DNA of 64,000 bases from Trema orientale (lineage: Eukaryota; Streptophyta; Magnoliopsida; Rosales; Cannabaceae): contig JXTC01000463.1 of assembly GCA_002914845.1 (NCBI GenBank), positions 1-64,000 on the forward strand, in the 5' to 3' direction. The translations under genes were made by a program, and so were the position numbers. Of the stretch, positions 11,349-24,310 are shown piece after piece. The number at the start of each line of letters is the position of its first letter. The first letter of the stretch is position 1. The notes beneath the pieces were generated by a model, which saw nothing but the letters and a program-made list of their open reading frames with translations, had not been told where the DNA came from and did no database searches.

Positions 11349-12446
11349 ATGGATTCTAGGTGTCAGGATATCAGTATGTTGACTACTCGGGGTCAAGATA
11401 ATATCGACAGAGGTGCATCTTCTTCGCAGGGTGGTAATCAGGTTGAATAGCTAGCTTCTTTGATTCAAAATATATTAGACCAATGTATGAGACATGAAAA
11501 TTAATCTAACCCTCTACCACCACCACCTCAACAAAGGCGGGATGTTAGTGAAAGTACTGGGGAAAGATTCAGGAAACTCCAGCCTCTAACTTTTGATAGT
11601 GAGGTTGATCCAATACAAGCTGAGTAGTGGATTAGGATCACTAAGCATATACTGGCTTATGCCAAAGTTCCTGATGTAGATAAAGTCCCTTATGCTAGTT
11701 TTATGTTAAGACATCATATTGAGTATTGGTGGGACACTATGAGTTCTATTTATGGTGTCACTACTATGGTGTCACTACTATGACTTGGGAGAGGTTTAGA
11801 GAGTTGTTTTATGGAAAATATTTTACTGATGCCATGAGAGCCAGCATAAGGGTAGAATTTACCAACCTGAAACAGGGAGAGATGTCTGTTGCTGAATATA
11901 TCCACCAGTTTGACGAGTTATCATGATATACACCTCACATGGTTACGACCAATGAGCTTAAGGTAGATCAGTTTATGCAGGGCTTGAAGAAGGCTATTAT
12001 TAGGGATTTGAAATCTGATGGAATTCGAGGTGTACCATTTGCTCAGATTGCAGACAGGGCATTAGATACCGAGCAGGCAGAGAAGGATGTTCTGGATGAA
12101 GAAAAGATCAAGAGAGAAAGATAAGCTAGAGAGATGCAAAGAGGTTTTTGACCTAGTTTTCAAGTAGGAAGAGGATAGACTCAGTTTCAAAGTCCACAGG
12201 ATATGAAAAGGAAGGGAGTTCCAGATCAACAGCCTCGACCTGATCAGGGTAAGCATCCCAAGATTGACCAAGGGACCACTACTACTGGTTTACAGTAGTG
12301 CAGACTCTGTGGTAGGAATCATATTGGAGAGTGTCGTAGAGCTGCAAGGTTATGTTTCAGATACAGAAAAAGTGGTCATTTCATTAAGGATTGCCTTGAA
12401 GTGGCAAACGATCAGAAGAAACTTGGTGGTCGGCTTTATATTATGA
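11349..12446 (+). pseudogene. Gypsy gag with zinc knuckle, broken
   Basis: The frame begins with ATGGATTCTAGG and encodes a recognisable Retrotrans_gag core: WERFRELFYGKYFTDAMRAS followed by LKQGEMSVAEYIHQFDELS (11780-11924). A CCHC zinc knuckle lies near 12298-12400 (CRLCGRNHIGECRRAARLC, then FRYRKSGHFIKDC, with FRYRKSG replacing the usual second-Cys context). The protein would form the RNA-packaging particle. In-frame stops (for example TAG at 11448 and 11624, TGA at 11923) and a 14-bp tandem duplication (TATGGTGTCACTAC, about 11752-11779) disable it. Confidence 0.88.
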
Positions 12447-15400
12447 CTGAGACAGATACTGGACTTGAGACTGGGGCAGACCTATCTGTTATTACAGGTA
12501 AGATATTAATTTCTGGCATTATAACTCATGCATTAATAGATTCAGGATCCGTGCATTCACATGCATCAGTAACATTTATGAGGAGATTGAGTCATCCTAC
12601 AGATCAAATGAGTACTCCATTTGGCACTACACTTCCCTCTGGAGAGGTTATGTATTCGGACAAAATTTTGAGAGCTTATCCTATTATGGTGGATCATAGA
12701 GAGTTATTTGTACACTTAATTGCACTTGATATGGATGACTATGAAATCATTTTGGGTATGGATTAGTTGTCAAAGTATTTTGCTACGATTAACTATAAGA
12801 AGAAAATTGTGACATTTCATCCTCCTAATGCTGATCAGTTCATACTTATGGGTACTCAATATAAAATCAAGTTTCCTTTAATTTCAGCTATGAAAGTTCA
12901 GAAATTATTAGAAAAAGATAGTACAGGATATTTGGCCAGTATTTTTGATACATGTGTTGAGCAGAAGTTAAGACCAGAAGATATTCCAGTTGTGCAGGAT
13001 TATCTGGAAGTATTTTAAGAGGGTTTACTAGATTTGCCACCTGTATGAGAGATTGATTTTGCTATTGATTTGGTACCAGGTACTGCACCTATTTCTAAGA
13101 CATCTCATAGGATGGCTCCGACAGAATTAAAGGAGCTAAAGATTTAGTCACAGGAATTGCTAGACAGAGGATTTATACGTCTCAGCTTTTCACCGTTGAG
13201 TGCGCCAGTATTGTTTGTGAAAAAGAAAGACGGCACTATGCGATTGTGTATTGACTATAGAGAAATTAACAAAGTGATTGTTAAAAATAAGTATCCCCTA
13301 CCTCGCATTGATGATTTGTTTGATCAACTACAAGGCACTTCTGTATTTTCAAAAAATAATTTAAGGTCTGATTACCATCAGTTGAGAGTCAGAGAGAAAG
13401 ATATCCTGAAGACTGCCTTTAGAATTCGGTATAGCCATTATGAGTTTCTAGTGATACCGTTTGGTCTGACCAATGCTCTAGTAGCATTTATGGATATAAT
13501 GAACAGAATATTTAAGGAATTCCTAGACAAGTTTGTTATTGTATTCATTGATGATATTTTAGTGTAGTCACGATCCAGAGGAGAGCATAGGGAATATTTG
13601 AGAATCACTCTACAAATACTGAAAGAAAAATAGTTATATGCTAAATTCAAGAAATGTGAGTTCTGGTTAGAAAAAGTATCATTCCTTGGTCATGTTGTCT
13701 CTCATGAAGGAATTTCTGTTGACCCAAACAAGGTTGAGGCAGTTAATAATTGGTCTAGACCTACTAATATTACAAAAGTCAGAAGTTTTTTGGGTTTGGC
13801 AGGTTATTACAGATGGTTTGTTAAGGGATTCTCCAAGATTGCTATGCCACTTACATAACTAACCAGGAAGAGCCATAAGTTCATATGGACTGATGAGTGT
13901 GAGAAGAGTTTTTAAGAATTAAAGCAGAGATTAATTTCAGCACCAAACCTGACTATACCTTTAGGTACATAGGGATTTGCTACTTATAGTGATGCTTCAA
14001 AACATGGTCTGGGATGCGTCCTTATGCAAAATGGGAAGGTTATTGCTTATACTTCAAGACAGTTAAAGGATTATGAGCGCAACTATCCTACACGTGATTT
14101 AGAATTAGCAGTAGAAGTATTTGCATTGAAGATTTGACGATATTGTATGGTATTCATTGTGAAATATTTGCTGATCACAAAAGTTTGAAGTATCTATTTA
14201 CTCAAAAAGAATTGAATATGAGACAACGGCATTGGCTAGAATTGATAAAGAATTATGATTGTGACATCAGTTATCATCTAAGAAAAACCAATGTTGTGGC
14301 AGATGCACTCAGTAGGAAATCATTTGGTAGTTTGACAGCTTTACACGTGTTGGAGAAGCCTTTGCAAGAAGATTTATGCAGATCTGGAATCGAGCTAATT
14401 ATCAGGAAAATTATCTGTTATGACATTACACTCAGTAGGAAATCATCTGGTAGTTTGACAGCTTTACACAGGTTGGAGAAGCCTTTGCAAGAAGATTTAT
14501 GCAAATATGGAATCGAGCTAATTACTAGAAAATTATCTGTTATTACATTACAGTCTACTTTATTAGACAGAATTAAGCAAGGCCAAAAAGAAGATCCCAG
14601 ATTAATAGGACACAAAGAGATAGTAGAGTCAAGAGTCAGATTTTAGTATTTCTACCGAAAGAGTTATAAGATTTTAAGGTAGACTTTGTGTACTAGATGA
14701 TAAAAATATCAAGGAAGAGATTTTAACAGAAGCACATAATACTCTATATTCAGTCCATCCAGGTACTACAAAAATGTACAATGATTTGAAGATTTATTAT
14801 TGGTGGCCAGGAATGAAAAAGGATATTTTCCAGTTTGTGGAATATTGCTTAACATGTCAACAGATTAAGACTGAGCACAAGAGACCAGCAGGAGAGCTTC
14901 AACCACTTCAGTTACTTGAGTGAAAATGGGAGGAGATAGCTATGGATTTTGTAGTTAAGTTACCAAAGATAATATCTCGTCAAGATACAGTCTGGATTAT
15001 AGTCGACAGTAATGTAGACACACCAATATAGCTCATTTTATTCCAATTTCTATGACCTACTCTATGGATAAACTTGCAGCATTGTATATTAAGGAGATTG
15101 TTAGACTTCATAGAATTCTAGTTTCCATAATTTCAGATAGAGATACCAAATTTACTTCAAAATTTTGGGAAAGTGTACATCGAGCTTTGGAAACTAAATT
15201 AAAATTTAGTACTGCATTCCATCCGCAGATAGATGGTTAAGCTGAGAGGACTATTCAAATCTTGGAAGATATGCTTAGAGCTTGTATTATAGACTTTCAA
15301 GGGTCATGAAATCATTATTTACCACTGATTGTGTTCTCCTCTAATAACAGCTTTCAAACTACAATTGGTGTTGCACCACATGGGATGTTGTATAGTAGAA

Positions 15401-15994
15401 AATGCAGATCTTCAGTTCACTGGGATGAGGTTGGAGAACGGTGTTATTTGGGTCCCGATATTTTTAGAGATACTGCTAAGGCAGAGTTGAGAAGATCAGA
15501 AAGCGTATCATAGTAGCTCAAAGTAGACAAAAATTTACGCAAATCCAGAACGTCGACCTTTATATTTTTCTGTTGGTGATAAAGTATTTCTTAAAGTTGC
15601 TCCTATGAAAGGTGTCATGAGATTTGGAAAGAAAGGAAAGTTGAGCTTGAGATTTATAGGTCCTTATGAGATCCTTGAGAAAGTTAGGAATATCGCTTAT
15701 AGGCTTGTCCTACCACCAGAATTATCAAGTGTACACAATGTCTTCCATATTTTTATGCTGAGAAAGTATGTATCAGATCCATCCCATGTTCTTAACCAAG
15801 AACCACTTGAACTGGATCCAAAGTTAACTTATGAGGAACACCCCATTCAGATTTTAGACAGAAACGAGAAAGAAATGAGAAACAAAAATATTTCTTTAGT
15901 AAAAGTCTTGTGGCGAAACCATTCTATAGAGGAGGCTACTTGGGAGTGGGGAGATGAAATACGAAACCAACATCTAGAATTATTTGATAAGTAA
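12447..15994 (+). pseudogene. Gypsy pol: protease, RT, RNase H, integrase, chromodomain
   Basis: Domains read in order. Protease has the active-site block ALIDSGSVHSHAS (12530). RT runs from [20 protein letters not shown] to [10 protein letters not shown], keeping the two catalytic aspartates as FIDD (13157-13567). RNase H has [19 protein letters not shown] (13985) and a later frameshift near 14135. The integrase zinc-binding region has YYWWPGMKKDIF and CLTCQQIKTEHKRP (14790-14880). The integrase core has AMDFV, IISDRDTKFTSKFW and AERTIQILEDMLRAC as the D, D, E blocks (14940-15290). The C-terminus (15605-15994) has RFIGPYEILEKV and a chromodomain-like tail. At least ten stops and frameshifts show that it is dead. 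Confidence 0.93.
14306..14551 (+). repeat. In-frame 123-bp tandem duplication in pol
   Basis: Units 14306-14428 and 14429-14551 both start CACTCAGTAGGAAATCAT and encode [19 protein letters not shown]. The unit is 123 bp (41 codons), so it keeps the frame. It lies in the linker between RNase H and integrase. The copies differ at several bases, so the duplication is not recent. Confidence 0.88.
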
Positions 15995-16031
15995 ATTTCG
16001 ACGACAAAATTTTTATTAAGAAGGGATAGAT

Positions 16032-19000
16032 TATGATATCCTAAATTTCGTACGACACCTAGCTCCTTACAAAAAAAAAAAAAAAAGTCAATAATAACAT
16101 GACTCTGCATCATGTATATTAAAGTTATATGTGCATTCAATTTTTAGTACTTTCTTTGCAATGTTGGTTGTTTTTACTAAAAATTATTTTTTTAAGTAAA
16201 TTTTGCAGTGAAATGCTCGAGAACGGCTCATTGATGCAAGTCTGACGTGTAATAATTCAATTTTTTTTCAAATATTATTATTCGGCATTTTGTTTAATTA
16301 GAATTACTCGATTTGGATAAGTCTTTTATTTAATTTTTTTTAGTGGCATTATTGGTTTTGGACGCTTTAGAATTCCCTAGATGATGGTTAAAGAGAAATA
16401 AATATATATCTCTCTCTGTACATATTTATTTGTGCGTATAATCCTTTTGTTATTTATATTTTTTTAATCGACTTTGTTATGTCGTTAAATTGCACGAGTT
16501 GTATTTTATTGTTGACAAAGTTATTGTAGGATATTTTTCTCCACCGTCTGTCACTCTTTTCTTCATCAATCCATCTATCTAAATATATATATACTTACAT
16601 GGAGGCTAATAAATTAAAATATCAGACTTTTATATATACTTGTTTTAGTGCAAAAGTGCAAAGCGGAGTTAGTATATCTCTATCACGGCTTGAAGCATTT
16701 TTGAGGTAATATTATTGATTGTTATTACTTGTAATCCGTTTTTCTATTTATGAATTGTATATAAAAGTTCCTTGTTTCCGATAACAAGATGTATATATAT
16801 AATTTGTATATCTACTTTTTTTTAATTAAAGGATATTATTATATATGTATAAACTTTTGGAGAAACTCTTCTTATTACACGCTTATTTACTATTTGAGAT
16901 CATACAAGTGACTGAGATTTGGTAACTTTGTCTCAGTTCTATGTTAATGATTTGTCTTTTTATTTATTTTTTTAAAAGAAAGGAAATTCAGTCATGCAAT
17001 TATATGGATGAGTTTGGATGAGCCTTTATACTGATGGTCCTCCTATCAACTATTTATAATTCTTGGACGAACTTTATCTTGTACAGGTTTGATGACTTGT
17101 TATACTTTACTATGTACAGATTTATATATACGGAGGAAAATTTTAAGTAAAAGAATTTGTGATCAAGTTCAGATGATGTCTTGAATTCATAAAGTTAGTA
17201 TTAATTTAAATTGCTTTACAATAGTGATTTTTTTTCGGGAAACTAAATTGTTCCAAGGAAGTAATGTGTTAGTAGATAAGTTTTATTTGCTTTTGTTGTC
17301 TAATACTTGTTTTGATGAGAGTTATATCAATTGATTATGTATCCATGGTCAATAATTAAATTAAATGAGCTTAATACTGGAAACTATTATAATTATGTCA
17401 GTTATATCTTGAGCAAACGCTACTACAGAAAACGTTTTCTACGTCACTTATAGAGCGACGTAGTAGAAAAATCACGTCGTTCTATAAACGATGTGGAAAT
17501 GGATGATGTGGTAGCTCCACTCATATCACTTGTATAAAAAGCGATGTGGTATAGTGGCTTGCTACGTCGCTTGTATAGAAAGTGACGTGGTAGGCCAAAA
17601 TATCTGACCTATTAAGTTGCTTTTGGGGAGATACCAAGTCGCTTGTATAGAAAGCGACGTGGTATGTAGCATATACCACGTCGCTTTCCTAAAAGCGACG
17701 TGGTAAGTGTCGTCTTCTTTCCTGCGTGCTCGGCCGGTGTTAGGTGACAACGTTCTAAACAATCTCTGGTGTTTTGTTACAACGTTCTAAAAAATCTTAA
17801 GCACCTCTACGCACCAAACGCCGAATCACCGCCTTCGTGGTCCATTGCCCAAATCCTTACGGTGTTGCTTTACTCCTCCCTTGCCTCCCCTTTTACACCC
17901 CAGCATTATTGATAATAGTCGGAAACCTCAAGAATCTGCACCTAAAAGATCAAAAAAGACTATTACATAAATTTTCAAAGACCTAAAAATGGAAAAAACT
18001 GAAATAAGAGAGAGAGTACCTGAAATTCGAAATTGGTAGAGTTTGAATGAGAATATATTGAAAATTTTTAGTTTGTTTTTATTGGGGTTGGAGGACGATT
18101 TGGTGGGGTTGATGGTTTTGAATGGACGGTCATGATGGAGTATTTTTTGTGGGTGCAGATCGATGAAGTGGCTAGTAGAAGCCCCCTACAACATCGCTTT
18201 TGCAGAAATTGACATGGTATTAAATATAATAATAAACCATGTCGCATTATGCAGAAGCGATGTGGTACGTATCACGTTGCTTATGGGACGAGTGACGTGA
18301 TATGTCCTTTTTGGACATACTACATCGCTTACCCCAGAAGTGACATGGTATCTAATGCTGCCACGTCGCATAATTTAAAAGTGACTTGGTATACTCTGAT
18401 GTCACGTCACTTCTGTATAACGTGACGTGCTCTTAATACCACGTCGTTTTTTGGTACAAACGATGTGGTATAAGTGACGTGGAATGTTATTTTTTTAGTA
18501 GTGAAAGAGCATTTCACAGAAAGAACATATAAAAGCTCAGAGATAAGATAAGTAACGTTACACCTGCAGTGTAAGAAATTATTTATTTCTATGAACTTGT
18601 GGAATTCTTGGATTATATGAAAATATATATCTGTTATTCTGTTATATGTGAAACATAAATATTTGAATCCGTTATTCTGACATATATGAAACATGAACAT
18701 GTGGTGTATTTATATTGCCTGACGAGTATTGATAAAAAGGGTAGGCGGGCCATTAGGCAAAAATCTGGTTCCTTTGAGGACATTATTAGATTCCTTCGGG
18801 GATAGTATTTAGTTCCTTCGGGAATACTCTAATAGTGGTATGGGAAGGACCTCTACAGTACATAGAGGGATTTGAGATGTATTTGGGACTCGAGACCTCT
18901 ATACGATAGCTTATGATTAGTTATTAGTTATTAGTTATCTGAGTGGCTCAGTATGCGATTCACGGCCTTATCAGGCAATACAATATACATGGGGATCCCA

Positions 19001-19412
19001 ATCATACGATTATCTGTTCTCTGGTTTATGTGCGTTACATTTACACTCGTTATTTACTGAGTTCCATACTCATATGTATTCTTACATTGCAGATGATACT
19101 ATCGATATGTGAGTTTGGAGGAAGAGTGCCGACTTTCCGACTGCGACTTATGTGTATGAGCATTTTGACGGTGTGGTTTCCTGACTGAGAATTTTGTACC
19201 TATTTTGAGTGTGTGTATATATATAAAAATATATATACATATACATTAGACTATGTATAATTATGAGTGGAGTTTTTCTTTTTCTTCCAGAAAGTTTAAA
19301 AAGTTTTAAATTTTCACTATTTATTAGTTCTAAGTTGAGTAGCATCTCCCGATTTTACAAAATAATTATATAAATGTCATTACGTACGTATGTGAAATCA
19401 GGGGATACTACA
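16032..19412 (+). repeat. Right (3') LTR of the Gypsy element, with insertions
   Basis: It starts TATGATATCC (the usual TG mutated to TA) and ends GGATACTACA. Relative to the left LTR it carries about 88 extra bases at 16523-16610 and the CACTA-type element at 17418-18503. Numerous single-base differences between the two LTRs indicate that the insertion is not recent. The stretch upstream (AAGAAGGGATAGA, 16018-16030) is the likely polypurine tract. Confidence 0.9.
17418..18503. mobile_element. Non-autonomous CACTA-type element, TSD AAA
   Basis: A 1,086-bp insertion absent from the left LTR. Its ends are CGCTACTACAGAAAACG and, inward from the right, CACTACTAAAAAAATAAC; the left end carries one change from CACTA. 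The 3-bp target AAA is duplicated (17415-17417 and 18504-18506); the empty site in the left LTR reads GAGCAAAGAG. Both subterminal regions (17440-17705 and 18185-18485) are packed with GCGACGTGGTA motifs and their complement, as is typical for En/Spm transposase binding sites. The centre (17710-18170) is different, non-repetitive sequence. No transposase was seen. Confidence 0.9.
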
Positions 19413-20056
19413 AATTACCAAGCCATATCTCAAACGGAGTCTTCAAATAAAATGTAGCTGATGGAGATCTTCTTACCAAATAAGAAGCATATCCAAATGC
19501 CTTTCGGCAAATAAACAATAGAAAGCAAGTAATAAGCTTTTTCCAAAAGAGACATATTCGAACATTCTGCAACTAAGAACTATTGTGGTATCTTCCAAAG
19601 AGTGCAGTATCTCACTATCCATTCCTTTTTGTAAAATTGACTCCCACAAAATCTTACATCATTGTCATAGTCATCCTCAAATGTTAGAAAATACCAAGAA
19701 CCACCTAAAAAACAAATTAGGAGATGGATTCTAAAATTATGAATGGATACAATCTACTGTGCCCTTAATCCTGTAAACAGCGGAACAAAAATTGAATGTA
19801 AATCACGTCCCATAAACATAATGCTCACAGAAGTCAAACAATCTAATTTTCTGATAACAAATTGACATATGATGAGTGTACAAACACTGTTTCAAATATA
19901 GCCGATTAATGAGGAATCTAACCTTACTCAAACTCACAAATATTCATCCCCATCGAATTTTGCGATATTATATTTTGTCGTTATCGCCATTGCAAAAACC
20001 AAAAATCTAAAATAATTTGACAAAGAACTAGCCCAAAATCAAACAAAGTACCTGAA
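19413..20056 (-). pseudogene. Deleted Copia interior: integrase core remnant
   Basis: On the minus strand, 19640 to 19420 reads YCTLWKIPQ then FLVAECSNMSLLEKAYYLLS, and ends EDSVDMAW or TPFEIWLGN depending on frame. This matches the Copia integrase block HRTVRGTPQQNGVAERMNRT..LLEKARCLL..FKTPFE.W. It is followed across the Gypsy insertion by the piece at 8522-8976. The remaining 19640-20056 has no domain I recognise; gag and protease seem to be lost. Degraded by stops and frameshifts throughout. Confidence 0.8.
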
Positions 20057-20072
20057 GCTCTTCATACTACTT
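20057..20072 (-). other. Decayed PBS of the deleted Copia element
   Basis: The plus strand GCTCTTCATACTACTT corresponds to GCTCTGATACCAATT, the reverse complement of the tRNA-Met PBS TGGTATCAGAGC, with three or four changes. It lies exactly inside the right LTR border, which makes the right LTR the 5' LTR of a minus-strand element. Confidence 0.65.
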
Positions 20073-21059
20073 ATTATGCTAGCGGAAGCATAAATCACCA
20101 ACTTCATGTGTCAAATGTCAAACTATATAGATTTACAAAAAAACCTAAATAATAAAAAATCACAAGTGACACAAAGGTTTATCATAGTTTTGACTTTTGG
20201 CCTACGTCTATGTCGGAGACAACAAAGAATTTTACTATAACCAAAGGAGATTACAAAAACCTGAGAAAATTTCTCTTACACGTACCCAAATTCCATATAC
20301 ACCCAAAGCTTTTTCTCATAAAAGCATTTAAGACCATAAAGAAAATATTTTGCTAATAATTTTGATAAGCTTATTTGTACCAAATTTTCACAAACTAGAG
20401 AGAAAAATTGTATACAGAGATATCAAATTTGACTATCTTATCAAGTGCGTGACTGCTCCTAACCCAAAACGACAAGCCAACACTAAATTGTAGCTGCCAT
20501 TCCAAAGGGTGCGGCTTTACCTCCAAGCGGCTGTACACTCCACTTCTTCACGTATATATAATTCGGCAAGCCAATACCAAAATGCAGCTGCCATTCCAAA
20601 GAGTGCAGCTTTACCTCCAAGCGACAGCACTACCACGATTGTTGTACACTCTACTTCTTCACGTATTTATAATATATTTATATATATATTTATATCATGG
20701 TCTCACAAATTTGGGTAACCATTTTTGAGTAACCAAGGTCAATTAAAGGTAACAAACATAAAGTTTATGATTTGGGCTCATCAACAAACTAAGCTCAATA
20801 GAAAGGGAATTCATTAGTTTTACGTACAAAAACAATAAAATTTACAAAAATACGGTACAATTGTTTTTCATACGGTGATATGCTAAAATAATTGCAAAGA
20901 TACAGTCAATATAGAAGTGGTGGCAATTTAGTAATTAAAGTCATCTTTATTGAAATGTGTATTTTAATTTAAAAAGGCACACCTACATTTATAAAAGGTC
21001 ACTGGATGTAGTGGTTTGTGGCCCCTTTACCTTACTCTACTTCTCAGGTTCAATTCTAG

Positions 21060-22560
21060 ACAACAATAATTCCATCTTGTTTTTTCCCTTTTTCATGGAA
21101 TCTATTCCTCCATTTGAATTTTTTTATTTTCATTTTTCTCTTTACTAATCATTTTTCACATTCACTTTTTTCTTTAAACGAAGCACTATTTTCATACTTG
21201 CTTTTTCCATTCTTAAGAATAATGAGCTATTTTTTTAAAATAAAAAAAATGTTATTTTGATTACTAGTAATCCGTTACCAATTTGGTTTCTAGTTATGGT
21301 TACCAGTTATTTTATTTTTTTCCTTTTTCTTTTTTTTTTGTTATCATTTTTCCCTCTTAACTTCCTATTTTCTATTTTCATTTTCCACTTTATTAATCAT
21401 TTTTCCTATTCACTTTTTTCTTTAAATGAAGCACTAACCTATTTTTATACTTGCTTTTCCCTATCCTAGGAATAATGAGCTATTTTTTTAAAATAAAAAA
21501 ATGGTTACTTTGGTTATTAGTAATCCGTTATCAATTTGGTTTCTAGTTATGGTTATTAGTTTTTTTATTTTTATTTCCTTTTCCTTTTTTTTTGTAATCA
21601 TTTTTCCCTTTCAACTTCCTATTTTCTTTCTTGCTTTTCCCCCTCTTAGGAATAATGAGCTACTTTTTTAAAATAAGAAAAATTGTTTTTTTAAGAATAA
21701 AAATCGTTACTTTGGTTACTAGAAATTAGTTATTAGAAAATAATATGGTTACTAGTTTTTTTTTTCTCTTTTTTAATTATTTTTTCCTTTCATTTTTTTT
21801 TTTCAAAATGAAACACTAATCTTTTTTTTTCTCTCTTAAGGATAATAAGCTACTATTTATTTTCAGATAGTTACTTTGCTTACTAGTAACCCAATCTGGT
21901 TACAAGTTGTCGGTGACCATGAACTAAAAATCTCCTCCAAACACCAAATTTAGATTCATCGACTAGTTACTTATTATTAAAAAAAATGGTTACTTTAGTT
22001 ACTATAAATCTGTTCCTAGAAAACGATATGGTTACTATTTACCTTCTTTTTATTCCGCATTTTTCTATATTCTTAATCATTTTTCTCTTTTTTTTTTTTA
22101 ATATATAAAGGAAGTACTAACCCTTTCTTTTCTCTTAGGGATAATAAACCACTCTTTGATATTAAATGGATATCATGGTTATTAGTAACTAGTATCCGAT
22201 AATTAATCTGGTTACAAGTTATTTGTAACCACAAACTAAAAAGCTCCTCCAAACACCAAGCTCACATTTATCGACTGGTTACTTATTACTAGAAAGATAG
22301 TTACTTTAGTTACTAGAAATCAGTTACCAAAAAACAATATGGTTACGAATTTTTTTTTTTTTTTCCTTTTCCCTTTTTTAAATCATTTTTCCCTTTCATT
22401 TTTTTTTTCCAAAATGAAGCGCTAACCCTTTATTTTTTCTCTTAGAGATAATAGACTACTCTTTGTTTTTAAATGGTTACTTTAGTTACTAGTAACCAGT
22501 AATTGGTAACCAATTTAGTTACAACTTGGTTACCGGTAATCATGAACTAAAAATTTCCTC
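21060..22560. repeat. Left arm: tandem 200-300 bp units with GTTACTAGTAACC
   Basis: At least six diverged units follow one another. Each runs through TCATTTTTCCCTTTCA-like sequence, a poly-T tract, AAATGAAGCACTAACC, CTTAGGAATAATGAGCTA, and GGTTACTTTGGTTACTAGTA. Good examples start near 21140, 21390, 21600, 21780, 22070 and 22370. The spacing varies because of homopolymer length changes and deletions. Confidence 0.85.
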
Positions 22561-24310
22561 CAATTATAAAGCTCGGATTCATCTACTGGTTACATATTGC
22601 TAGTAGTAAAGAACTAAAATCTCTTTCAAACACTAAGTAAAAGATACCAAAAAATAAAATCTATTCCAAAATACCAAGTTTGGCTTCCAATAGTTACTAG
22701 TTAATAATTAATCTAGCGGTTACTGATTTCTAGACTAGTTTACTAGTTTCTAGTTACTAATAACCATGAACTAGTAATATTCTCCAAACATCAAGCTCAG
22801 ATTCATTGATTAGTTATTTATTATTAGTAACAAGGAGCTAAAGTCTCTTTCAAGCAGCAAGTAATAGGTAACGAAAAAGTAAAATATATTCCAAAATACT
22901 AATTCTGGTTCCGAATGGTGACTGGTTACTAACTAATTTGGTAGTTACTGATTTCTAGACTGGTTATCAACAAAAAATGGTAACTATATTAGTAATTCGA
23001 TTGTTAACTATTTGATTACCAAAGTCCAGTTGCTTGATTTAGTCTAGTAACTTCACCAAATAATAAAAATGGAAGTAAAGCATTAAAAATCATATATACC
23101 ATTCTAATTAATTTCTAAATTACAATCAAATTTGTAACTAATAACCACTAATCAGTTTCGAATACTGTGGTAACTAGTAACCAACAATTATAACTGGTAA
23201 TTAGTAACCTGTGACCAGTTTCAAATACTGGTAACTAGTAACCGACAACTGGTTTTGAACACCGGTAACTAATAACTAATGTTAGTAAAAAAAAAAATGC
23301 ATTAAAAAAAGAAAAAAAGAAAGCACAAAGGAAAAAATTAGGAAAAGAAGGTATTTAAAATTTAAAATGAAAAGAAAAGAAAAGAGAACTATTGTTCTCT
23401 CAGGAAAAAAATTAGAAAACAAAAAAAAAAACTTCAAAAAAGAAAAAAGAAAGTACAAAAGGAAAATTTTGGGAAAAAGGTATTTAAAATAAAAAAAATA
23501 AAAAATAGGAGAAAAAGAAAGGTAAAAATTAGTAACTAGTAACCATTAATCAGTTTCAAATACTGTAGTAACAAGTAACCAGCAACTATAACTGGTAATT
23601 AGTAACCGGTAACTAGTTTCGAATATTAGTAACTAGTAACCAATAACAATTTCAAACACTGGTAACTAGTAACCGATAACTAGTTTTGAACACTGGTAAC
23701 TAATAAACAATGTTAGTAAAAAAAAAAAAGCATTCAAAAAAGAAAAAAAAGAAAGCACAAAGGGAAAATTTAGGAAAAAAAAGTATTTAATTTTTTTAAA
23801 AAAATAAAGAAAAGAGGACTATAGTTCTTTGAGGAAAAAAAGTAGAAAAGAAAAAAAAGCATTCAAAAAATAAAAAAGAAAGCACAAAAGAAAAATTTAG
23901 GGGAAAAAGTATTTAAATATTGTTTAAAAAAAAAGAGAAAAGAAGCTAAAAATTAGTAACTAGTAACCAATTTCGAACACTGTAGTAACTGGCAACCAAT
24001 AACTAGTAACCAATAACTATAACTGGTAATTAGTAACCGGTAACTAGTTTTTAACAATGATAACTAATAACTGACAACTAGTTTCGAATACTGGTAACTA
24101 ATAACCAATGTTAGTTAAAAAAAAAAAGCATTAAAAAAAAGGTAAAAATTAGAAAAGGTATTTAAAATTAAAAGAAAAAAGAAAGAAAATAGGACTATTG
24201 TTCTTTGAGTAAAAGATTAGAAAAGGAAAAAAAAGGCAATCAAAAAAAGAAAAAAAAAAGTACAAAAGGAAAATTTAGGAAAAAATATATTTAAAATAAA
24301 AAAAAAAAAA
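22561..24310. repeat. Central region and right arm: GGTAACTAGTAACC array
   Basis: Dozens of copies of GTAACTAGTAACC, AACCGGTAACTAG and related forms alternate with A-rich blocks (AAGAAAGCACAAAGGAAAA). The motif GTAACTAGTTAC and relatives are self-complementary, so both arms share it. Blocks near 23100, 23530 and 23950 repeat the same series of phrases (AACCACTAATCAGTTTCGAA, then GGTAACTAGTAACC), giving a repeat of about 420 bp in this arm. Confidence 0.8.

Larger units (their letters stand above)
8977..19412 (+). mobile_element. Ty3/Gypsy chromovirus (Tekay-like) LTR retrotransposon
   Basis: A full-length but inactive 10.4 kb element with LTRs at 8977-11167 and 16032-19412, PBS at 11169, and gag-pol between. 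The order gag, protease, RT, RNase H, integrase is that of Gypsy elements. The LTRs are long (2.2 kb without the later insertion). The C-terminal reading VKVLWRNHSIEEATWEWGDE resembles the chromodomain tail of the Tekay/Del clade. It sits inside integrase of the old minus-strand Copia element. Flanking 5-mers (AATGT, AATTA) are not a clear target duplication. Confidence 0.92.

Noticed and set aside
21008-21056. A complete tRNA gene
   Set aside because: A-box and B-box-like motifs are present but no cloverleaf stems or anticodon arm can be drawn around them.
21257-21469. Open frame rich in Phe and Leu, resembling a membrane protein
   Set aside because: It is made by the poly-T/TTC tracts of the hairpin element's tandem repeats; translation of such DNA always gives Phe/Leu/Ser runs.
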